Shown here in pieces: positions 11,550 to 18,756 of a DNA stretch of 64,000 nt. The stretch covers positions 17,058,001 through 17,122,000 of the forward strand of contig AP031358.1 in NCBI GenBank assembly GCA_037833965.1, written 5' to 3'. The DNA is from Marchantia polymorpha subsp. ruderalis (lineage: Eukaryota > Streptophyta > Marchantiopsida > Marchantiales > Marchantiaceae). Each line of letters starts with the position of its first letter. Positions within the stretch are counted from its first letter, which is position 1. The position numbers were made by a program, and so were the translations under genes. Under the pieces are notes generated by a model. It worked only from the letters and a program-made list of their open reading frames with translations. It was not told the origin of the DNA and searched no databases.

Positions 11550-11556
11550 TATAAAG
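11550..11556 (+). promoter_or_regulatory. LTR TATA box (unit B2)
   Basis: TATAAAG in GGGTATAAAGTAG, about 35 bases after the U3 frame ends. It is the presumed U3/R promoter of the long LTR. Confidence 0.6.
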
Positions 11557-12470
11557 TAGATCAAGGCGTTTTGCCTTGGGACTCTTCCAGTTGCGGAAGT
11601 GCAGATCAGGAACTCACTTTCTTGGCGTGTTTGTGCATTTTGGTCCTGGCACCACGTAGAGAAGCTGCAACATAGCGAAGTTACCGTATGTTGTAGTTGA
11701 AGGCCTTCGGCTGAATGTTCAGAGCTAGCACCCGGTTAGAGACTTGAGTAGTGCGGATCTGCACCTGCAGGTGATTTCTGATGCTCAGAGCCGGTTGCGA
11801 GTTAGAGACTTGAACAGTTCCCCCTTACTCCTTCGAGTGACATATCCTAATTGTACTCCTACGGGAAGTTTCCCCTGAATGCCAAAGTGAAGTTTTATTA
11901 CTTCGTGTAAGCCTTGGTTTGCAATTCAGGTTGTGTGTGTGTGTTACTGGATTGTGTCTCAGTTAAGTCCTCAGTCGGGCCTGTACCCCCTGCGTTTGGT
12001 GTGAGTCGAGGGTGACGTCCACGGCGTATGAAGGGGCTTTGTTCCGAAGTGGGAAGTCCAGTCCGGGTTCCCTACGCTAGTTCCTGGCTGAAGGGCAGTA
12101 AAAGCCGGAGTGGGAGTCACTACCTGCAGAGTCTCTGAGTGAACTTGTGAAACATTTTCCCCCTGAAATCCGAAGCGGAGGTCCTGACCGACCTCCGAGT
12201 TGTGCTTTTGCCAGTTTCAGGTGTGTGTGTGTGTTGAGTAACTACGCTATACTGTGCATCCTCCGAGCATCCTCCGAGTCGAGTATCCTCCTCCGAGTCG
12301 AGCCTCCGAGTCGAGCACTGCAGTATTTTTGGGAGTGACAGTCGCCTGAAAATTCAAACTCTACAAAGTCTGTTAAACGTCACACTTTTACTCTGTGTGT
12401 TGCCTCTGTCCCTGTGGGTTCGATCTTTTTACCACCATATTGCAGTTTTAGCCTTTGATGGGTTATTACA
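11557..12470 (+). repeat. R-U5 block of unit B2
   Basis: About 0.9 kb without a gene, repeated in all units: AAGGCCTTCGGC palindrome, the segment gtaagccttggtt..aattcagg, a (GT)n microsatellite near 12220, repeats of tcctccgag, and the end gttttagcctttggtgggttattaca. The strong conservation between units suggests it carries signals for RNA start, 3' processing and integration. Confidence 0.7.
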
Positions 12471-12475
12471 CTGAC
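12471..12475. repeat. Target-site duplication CTGAC, right (unit B2)
   Basis: Second copy of 5125-5129, at the resumption of unit B1. Confidence 0.9.
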
Positions 12476-12789
12476 CGACCTCCGAGTTGTGCTTTTCCAG
12501 TTTCAGGTGTGTGTGTGTGTGTGTGTGTTGAGTGACTTACGCTGCACTGTGCATCCTCCGAGCATCCTCCGAGTCGAGCATCCTCCGAGTGACCTCTGAG
12601 TTGAGCATCCTCTGAGCGGCCTCCGAGTCGAGCACTACAGTATTTCTGGGAGTGATAGTCGCCTGAGAATTCAAACTCTCCAAAAGTCTGTTAAACGTGA
12701 CACTTTGTACTCTGTGTGTTGCCTCTGTCCCTGTGGGTTCGATCTTTTTACCACCATACTGCAGTTTTAGCCTTTGGTGGGTTATTACA
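12476..12789 (+). mobile_element. LTR unit B1, right piece (end of R-U5)
   Basis: Continues the R-U5 sequence broken off at 5129: cgacctccgagttgtg, (GT)n at about 12509-12530, tcctccgag repeats, and the terminal TTATTACA at 12789. The next base belongs to a host gene, so B1 inserted in that gene. Confidence 0.85.
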
Positions 12790-13999
12790 CCACACAAATT
12801 GTTTGGATCACACCGAGCACTAACGCCACCCCGGTACAGCCTTTGGGCGATGCGCAAAATGATATGAACCCCTGGACAATATGCTTCATCACGTATTTCA
12901 GGGCCCCCTTTCTTGATTTATACTTCAAGCATAACATCAGAACATCCACGTTACTGTGGGACCTATCTTGTTTGACGTAAATCTCATGCCCATCAAGAAA
13001 AAGTTGCAGATAATATCGAGAGCAGGTCACATTTTCTTTGAGAACATCCATCTCCGATATCAACTTGTGTCTCATGAACATCTACAATAATAGAAAATGT
13101 GGTAAATATTGAGCTGCGAATTTCAAAAAATGAATTTAAAGAATGAAAAGGGAACATTACATTCATTGTACACAAGTTACAATCAGAACTTGACACATTC
13201 AATCTTCTGATACTATTTGTGAAATCACCTGGAAGCATGGGAACAAACTAGCGGTTAGTGACATTGTTCTTTAATCTTGGCATTGAATCCCGATGCCAAC
13301 AAACTTTGAAGTCTCAATCCTAGTTTTCCAAACCTTAGCCTTCATGTGAGCCCCTTCTTGATGCTTCTGTTCTTCAGGTATGAAGGAGGGAATGAAATAC
13401 TGAGAAGTATCTTCTAGCATGAAACACAAATCCAAGTTGATAAGGATGTTTTCAATCTCCTCTCTGTGCACAATTCTCTCTCCATGTGGCTTCTTCCTCA
13501 CAAACTCCTCTATAAACCGAGCAAAGACAGTCTCACTCACAAGTCCGTCCTTGCTTGTGTATGAGTCACGTGCCACCATTTTGCAAGAAGATCTAGACTC
13601 TTGAGCTTGAAAATTTTGACCCTGAGCTACCAACTTACTAAATAATGTTTTGGTAAGCAAGTTGGGATCCACAATGATATAATCAAGGTTAGGGATAGAA
13701 ACTATAGATTTGACGTCATTCAAATAGGATATGATTGATTTCATTATCCTTGAATAATTAGTGGCATGAGCAGAAGAAAATGGAATAAATTGTTTCAAGC
13801 TTGAGATGCAGAAGTCATAAAACTTTGTCGATGACCAAAGAGGACATCTTATATTCTCCTTGGTGTTTGTTATCAAGAGGGAAGAGAGTTGAGAACACAA
13901 CAGGGGAACTGGTGGGGAGATCTCAACCATGTGATTTTTGAGAGGAATAACTTGCTTCTTTTTTTGAGCATTCACATGACAACACTCTTCAACAGGATG
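12790..13999 (-). pseudogene. ROCO (TORNADO1-like) protein, two exons of a disrupted host gene
   Basis: Two exons read on the minus strand. The upstream exon (13999 to 13229) encodes a COR-type segment with SPPVPLLC, ISYLNDV, LDYIIVDP and SQYFIPSFIPEE. A 147-bp intron (13228-13082, GTGATT..TTGTAG) follows. The second exon (13081 to 12790) encodes SRYYLQLFLDGHEI and a GVALVLGVIQTICV segment. Order and motifs match the part after the Roc GTPase in plant TORNADO1-like LRR-Roc-COR proteins; this is recognition by eye. An in-frame TAA (13273-13271) lies 14 codons before the upstream exon ends, and LTR units cut the gene at both sides (12789 and 14000). The gene is therefore dead here, though a functional paralogue may exist elsewhere. 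Confidence 0.6.
13082..13228 (-). other. Intron of the ROCO-like gene
   Basis: On the minus strand it starts GTGATTTCAC after ..TTCCAG and ends CTATTATTGTAG before the exon opening ATGTTCATGAG. It is AT-rich, 147 bp, and keeps the homology to the family continuous on either side. Confidence 0.6.
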
Positions 14000-14024
14000 T
14001 GTAATAACCCACCAAAAGCTAAAA
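14000..14024 (-). repeat. LTR terminus fragment (25 bp)
   Basis: TGTAATAACCCACCAAAAGC and a few more bases are the first part of a minus-sense LTR inserted in the ROCO-like gene. It is cut at once by a plus-sense LTR start at 14025. The flanking five bases on the host side are GGATG; the partner copy was not found. Confidence 0.6.
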
Positions 14025-14957
14025 TGTGGTACCTCACTTTTGGTAATTTTGAGGAAATTAAAACATTTTTGGAAAACTGTACCAAGGCAGCAATGTAAAT
14101 AGCCTTTGGTGCATCAAAATAGAGTGAATTCGGAAGATCGCAGAGATTCTCGAGGGACCTCGTAGAATCTAGGAGTTGGGTGCAGCGTCAAGGAAGGGCA
14201 CCACCCTCCCTGCGAGCTCTGAAGGTATGATCCCTACGGCGCAAGGCGCAAAATCCGCCTTCGGCACTGCGTCCGGGGCGGTAGGGAAATCCTTCATATT
14301 TAGGTCAACCCCCAAACGCCTTGACTTAGTTAGGATCTCGTTGGAAAGAGCTCAACGCGCTGATTCCAACGAGCCCAAGAACGCCCACAACGGATGAGGA
14401 CTCCGGGAGTTATGAAGGTTGTACGATACTCAGCGTTCCGCCTACGCACAGGCGAAGAAGTTTTGTCCTATGCGCGGACGAAGGAAGTTCGCCTGCGCGC
14501 AGGCGAAATAGGGTTTTGATGTAGGCGCAAAGTTCGCCTACGCACAGGCGTGCGCCTGTGCACAGGCGCTTCGGCGTCGGCGGGAAATCCGCCTTGGGCC
14601 CTAGAAATGCGCCTTGGGAGGTAGAAATTGTACGGCGCCTTCTACGCCAGCGCAACGGCGCGGACGAGCAAGGAGCCGCCAGAATAGTAAAATCCGTACG
14701 GACCGTACGGACTGTACGGACGGGACGGATGGATGCGCTCTTGGTCGGACGGAGTTGCGGCGGCGAGAGCGCCGACGGAGAGACAAGGAACGGACAGTCT
14801 GGACGGAGTCGGTTGACCGCGGTCAACGCCTTCCGCGCCAGCGCATCGACGCGGACGGACTTCGCCTACGCACAGGCGGGTGAAGTTCCGCGCCGGCGGA
14901 GAATCCGCCGAGGAGTCCGCATGCACGCAGGCGGGAGTTGAACTTTTGTCCGAACTG
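14025..14957 (+). mobile_element. LTR 5' part, plus sense (subfamily II U3)
   Basis: Starts TGTGGTACCTCACTTTTGG, the U3 start of subfamily II, and runs through the palindrome-rich leader (gcgcctgtgcacaggcgc at 14552-14569, cgtacgg repeats at 14697-14722). It breaks off near 14957 where sequence of the opposite sense begins. No gene. The five bases before it are TAAAA, with no partner seen. Confidence 0.75.
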
Positions 14958-15390
14958 ACTGCACGCTGACTTTAAAATGCGGTAACTTTGTCAAGCTGTA
15001 CCTCCTCTTGCGCGGCGACAGACTGAGGACACAAATATGTAGAGAAAATGGGTTCCTGATGTGCACTTCCGAAACTAGAAAAATCCCAAGGCAAGACGCC
15101 TTGAACTACTTTACACCTTCTATGTCCTAACTAACACTCTACACTACACTACACTCCATGTCATCTGCTATGTCTCCTGTGCGACGGACGGCTGCGCACT
15201 AACTCCCTACCCGACCAGTCGTCGGCTTTGCTGCGCAACCTCAGCCGCCAAAGTACTGCAGTCACCTCTGCCTCGAGGTTCGCAATGGCGTCTTGCGACC
15301 TTGACAGAAAAGCATCTAACCTCTTCGCGACCCGCCGCCGGCTCCGACTGTCACCCAACATCAATTTTGCCCCACGAAAATCTAACCCGC
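14958..15390 (-). mobile_element. LTR fragment, minus sense (subfamily III)
   Basis: Contains the end of the U3 coiled-coil frame (15161-15388, minus) with RRVAKRLDAF and LRSKADDW, the TATA region (about 15105) and part of R. It is closest to the older unit at 37967-40885. It is truncated at both ends; the opposite-sense join at 14957 suggests rearrangement after insertion. Confidence 0.7.
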
Positions 15391-15584
15391 TGTAATAACC
15401 CACTAAAGGCTAAAACTGCAATATAGTGGTAGAAAGGTCGAACCCACAGGGACAGAGGAACACACAGGGTACAAAGTGTCACGTTTAACAGACTATTGAG
15501 GAGTTCGAATTCTCAGGCGACTGTCACTCCCAGAAATACTACAAGTGTCCACTCGGAGCGCACTCGGAGGTCGCACAGTGCAGC

Positions 15585-15621
<37 letters not shown>

Positions 15622-15696
15622 GAAACTACAAAAACACAACCCAGAGATCCGTTAGGACCTCTACTCAAGATTTCAGGGGGAAGGTCTCTCAAGAGT
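15391..15696 (-). mobile_element. LTR unit C1, left piece (host of the complete element)
   Basis: Starts TGTAATAACCCACTAAAGGC and matches the first 300 bases of subfamily II LTRs, including the (CA)n run at 15592-15619. It stops at AGAGT where the complete element entered and resumes at 27539. Confidence 0.85.
15692..15696. repeat. Target-site duplication AGAGT, left (complete element)
   Basis: AGAGT precedes the TG end of the left LTR. The same bases follow the right LTR at 27539-27543, and the interrupted LTR reads on after it (acactcagcgaagc). Confidence 0.95.
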
Positions 15697-16655
15697 TGTA
15701 ATAACCCACTAAAGGCTAAAACTGCAATATAGTGGTAGAAAGGTCGAACCCACAGGGACAGAGGAACACACAGGGTACAAAGTGTCACGTTTTAACAGAC
15801 TATTGAGGAGTTTGAATTCTCAGGCAACTGTCACTCCCAGAAATACTGCAAGTGTCCACTCGGAGCGCACTCGGAGGTCGCACAGTGCAGCGTAACACAC
15901 ACACACACACCTGAAACTACAGAAACACAACCTAGAGATCCGTTAGGACCTCTACTTCAAGATTTCAGGGGGAAAGTCTCTCGCGAGCACACTCGGCAAA
16001 GCTTCGGGCAGTGACTTCCAACTCCGGCTTTTACAACACTTCCACTAGCTTGCTGCTAGTGTAGGAAACCCGGTTTGGACTGCCTACTTCGGATCGAAGT
16101 CACTCCTACGCGGTGAACAACACTCTCAACTCACAAAACGCGCAGAGAACACAGGTCCGCACTGAAGGTCTCACTGTGAAACATTCCAGTAACACAACAA
16201 CAGTCTATTGAAGAGTTTGAATTCTCAGGCACTTGTCATTCCCAGAAATACTACAGGGGTTACCCTCAAGGCACCTGCTGCAGCGTAACCTGAATTTACA
16301 ACCAAGGCTTACACGAAGTAGCAAAACTTCACTTTGGCATTCAGGGGAAAAATCCCAAGGAGTACAATCAGAAAGAAACACTCGAAGGTGTAGGGGCGAA
16401 ACTGTTCAAGTATCTAACTAGTCACTGGCTCTGAGCATCGGCAGTCACCCGCAGGTGCAGATCCGAACTACTCAAGTCTCTAACCAATGTACTAGCTCTG
16501 AACATTCGGCCGAAGGCCTTCAGCTACAAAATGCGGAACGCTAAGTTGTAACTCCTCGTGCGTGGTGACAGAACTCAAGGACACAAACACGCAAAGGAAA
16601 TGGGTTCCTGATCTGCACTTCTGATGGGAAAGAACCCCAGGCAAAACGCCTGGAA

Positions 16656-16665
16656 CTATTTTATA
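16656..16665 (-). promoter_or_regulatory. TATA box, 3' LTR of the complete element
   Basis: TATAAAATAG on the minus strand, 37 bases after the stop of the U3 coiled-coil frame. The identical box is in the other LTR at 25475-25484. Confidence 0.6.
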
Positions 16666-16701
16666 CCTTCTAAGTCCTACCTAGCACTACACTGCACTAC
16701 G

Positions 16702-17400
16702 CTACACGCCTGCACGGAACCACGTTACACTACACTCCGCGGAACCTGTACTACGTCTCCTGCGCGGCCGACTGCCGCGCACTAACTCCCTACCCTGCCA
16801 CTCTTCCGCTCGACTGCGCAGTCCCAACCGCTGCAACGCCGCGGACACCTCCCCCTCGAGGGCGGACATGGTATCCTGTGCCTTCGACAGAAAGGCCTCG
16901 AGCTTCTTCGCTACCTTCCGCCGACTCCTACTGTCGCCTGACAACAACCCGGCTGCGCGCAATTCAAACTCACGCAGTGTGAGTTTCTCCTGCGCCTTTA
17001 CTTCCCAGTGGGCGTAGCCCTTGAGACAGTGGGCGACTCGCCTCGCCGTCTCCACCTTCGTGCGATCCGCCTCCTTCCTGCGATCCTCTTCAATTATCAC
17101 TAATTGCGATTCGGCTTCAGCACGTTGCGCTCTCAATTCGCCACACTCTGACTGCAACCTGCGGATTAACTCTTCATCCGCCTGCCGTGCGAGCTGACAT
17201 TGTTCCAACAACCTCGTCTGTCGCACGAGCTCCTCTGACAAAATCCGATTCTGGGCCTGCTCAGAGTTGAGTGCTTCCTTGACCTTCACCTGCTCCTTGG
17301 TGAGCTCGCCCAGTTTTTCATCCTTCATCTTCTCGGTGTGCTTGTAGAACTTCTGATTAAGCTTGTACTGTCCCCACAAGCACTCATGCTTCTCCTTCAA
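16702..17400 (-). CDS. U3-encoded coiled-coil protein, short version (3' LTR)
   Basis: Open from 17400 to the stop at 16702; the first ATG is at 17328, giving about 208 residues. It is the C-terminal part of the large U3 frame seen in long LTRs: a heptad-rich Glu/Gln/Arg/Leu coiled coil (EELVRQTRLLEQ, LQSECGELRAQRAEAESQL), the GYAHWE motif, an SRSRRKVAKKL basic stretch and an Arg-rich tail ending FRAGV. The N-terminal domain and linker are not present in this element. Its sense is that of gag-pol. Function and expression are unknown; an upstream promoter is not evident, and the genomic RNA would carry it at its 3' end. Confidence 0.55.
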   Translation of the reverse strand: MKEKHECLWGQYKLNQKFYKHTEKMKDEKLGELTKEQVKVKEALNSEQAQNRILSEELVRQTRLLEQCQLARQADEELIRRLQSECGELRAQRAEAESQLVIIEEDRRKEADRTKVETARRVAHCLKGYAHWEVKAQEKLTLREFELRAAGLLSGDSRSRRKVAKKLEAFLSKAQDTMSALEGEVSAALQRLGLRSRAEEWQGRELVRGSRPRRRRSTGSAECSVTWFRAGV

Positions 17401-17404
17401 TCAA

Positions 17405-18719
17405 CAAGAAATCTCCTGTGCGACGACGTCGAGAATGTTCCGCAGCCAGCAGATGAATGCGCGCAGCGCGCACAAGAGATTGGAATCGCGAATTCAAGAA
17501 TGGGACGTTCTCCGCCGCCCGGTCGAAGGTCATGGTCGGCTCTTGGTCGTGAAGAACGTCTCACTTGATGGCCGCGCCGGCTGTACGCTGGAACGGTCTT
17601 CGCTCTCACGCGCGGCTTCACGCTCCGCCGTCGTCGATTAAACTCTCACGCTCGAATTGGCGGATTTGAACTCCGCGAGCGTGTCGCCCTGCGGACATGG
17701 GGGCGTAGCGCCGAAGGCGAGTTTTCCGCCTTGCGCGGTACACTTGTTCGTACCGCCCCTCGGCCAATCTCCCTCTGCCTTGACGCGTGTGTCCGCATGT
17801 CGGACAAAAATTCAACTCCTGCCTGTGCGCAGGCAGGAGCCTCGGCGGATTTTCCGCCGGCGCGGAACTTGAACATCCTCCTGTGCACAGGCGTTCGCCT
17901 GTGCGCAGGCGAATTCCGTCCGCGGCGGTGCGCTGGCGCGGAAGGCGTTGACCGTGGTCAGCCGTCTCCGTCCAGTCTGTCCGTTCCTTGTCTCTCCGTC
18001 GGCGCTTCCGCCGCCGCAACTCCGTCCGTCCAAGAGCGCATCCACCCGTGCCGTCCGCATGGTCCGTACCGATTGGATTACTCTGGCGGCTCTTCCGACG
18101 TACGCGGCGCTGCGCTGGCGCGGGAGGCGCCGTACACTTTCTACCTCACAAGGCGCACTTCTAGGGCCCAAGGCGGATTTCCCGCCGACGCCGAAGTGCC
18201 TGTGCACAGGCGAACGCCTTCGTCCGCGCATAGGACAAAACTTGAATTCCCCTTCCGCGTAGGCGGAATTCGCGCCGGTGGCGAACTCCTTCCGCCGTAG
18301 GCGACCGCCTCCGTTTCTTCCAGTAGCGATAACTCCCTAAGTCCTCGTCCGTTCCAAGCGTTCTTGGGCTCGTTGGAATCAGTGCGTCGAGCTCTTTCCA
18401 ACGGAATCCTAACTTGGTCAAGGCGCCCGAGGGTTGACCTAATTATGGAGGGTTTCCCTACAGCCGCGGACGCAACCTCCGAAGGCGGGTTTTGCGCCTT
18501 GCGCCGTAGAGATCCTAACTGCAGAGCTCGCAGGGAGGGTGGTGCCTGTCCTTACTGCGGCACCCCAAATCCCAGATTCTACAAGATCCCTTGAGAATCC
18601 CCGCGATCTTCCGGATTCACTCTGTTTTGATGTACCGAAGGCTATTTACAATGCTGCCAGGGTACAGTTTTCCAAAAATGTTTTAATTTCCTCAAAATTG
18701 CCAAAAGTGGGGTACCACA
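17405..18719 (-). other. Gene-free U3 leader, 3' LTR of the complete element
   Basis: About 1.3 kb of CpG-rich sequence with cgcctgtgcacaggcg and similar palindromes and the conserved LTR start. Long frames exist on both strands, but they overlap each other and have no conserved start or family match, so they are not called. Confidence 0.6.
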
Positions 18720-18733
18720 TGCCCCCCTCCTCA
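18720..18733 (-). other. Polypurine tract of the complete element
   Basis: On the minus strand GAGGAGGGGGGCA sits immediately before the 3' LTR start TGTGGTACC. This is the standard site where the plus-strand DNA primer is made during reverse transcription. Confidence 0.8.
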
Positions 18734-18756
18734 ATTGTGAGCGCCCACGCGAACAC

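Larger units (their letters stand above)
5130..12470 (+). mobile_element. Solo LTR B2 (long form, subfamily I), interrupted by B3
   Basis: Starts TGTGGTAACACAC and ends GGGTTATTACA, flanked by CTGAC duplications (5125-5129 and 12471-12475). Without the nested unit and its extra target copy it is about 4.88 kb, close to the 4.88 kb of the solo LTR at 41428-46310. It inserted into the R-U5 part of unit B1. The order is about 1 kb of GC-rich U3 with many short palindromes, the U3 reading frame, the TATA box and R-U5. No internal gag-pol region is present, so it is a solo LTR or an independently moving unit. Confidence 0.9.
15697..18719 (-). repeat. 3' LTR of the complete element
   Basis: TGTAATAACC..GGGGTACCACA on the plus strand. 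In element sense: U3 (18719 to about 16665), TATA box, then R-U5 to 15697. The U3 carries the last part of the family's U3 reading frame. Other open frames in the U3 are by-products of GC-rich composition. Confidence 0.95.

Noticed and set aside
16233-16421. 62-codon plus-strand frame in R-U5, present three times (also 25052 and 32011) unchanged
   Set aside because: It runs antisense to the element, and its identity between copies follows from recent copying of the LTR. No domain.
17731-18300. Long plus-strand frame (189 codons) in the U3 of the 3' LTR, repeated at 26550-27119, and similar frames in other U3 leaders
   Set aside because: Several frames on both strands are open over the same GC-rich sequence, starts are not shared between subfamilies, and the content is Arg/Ala/Pro-rich as expected by chance from the palindromic repeats. 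The repeat at 26550 is only the other LTR.
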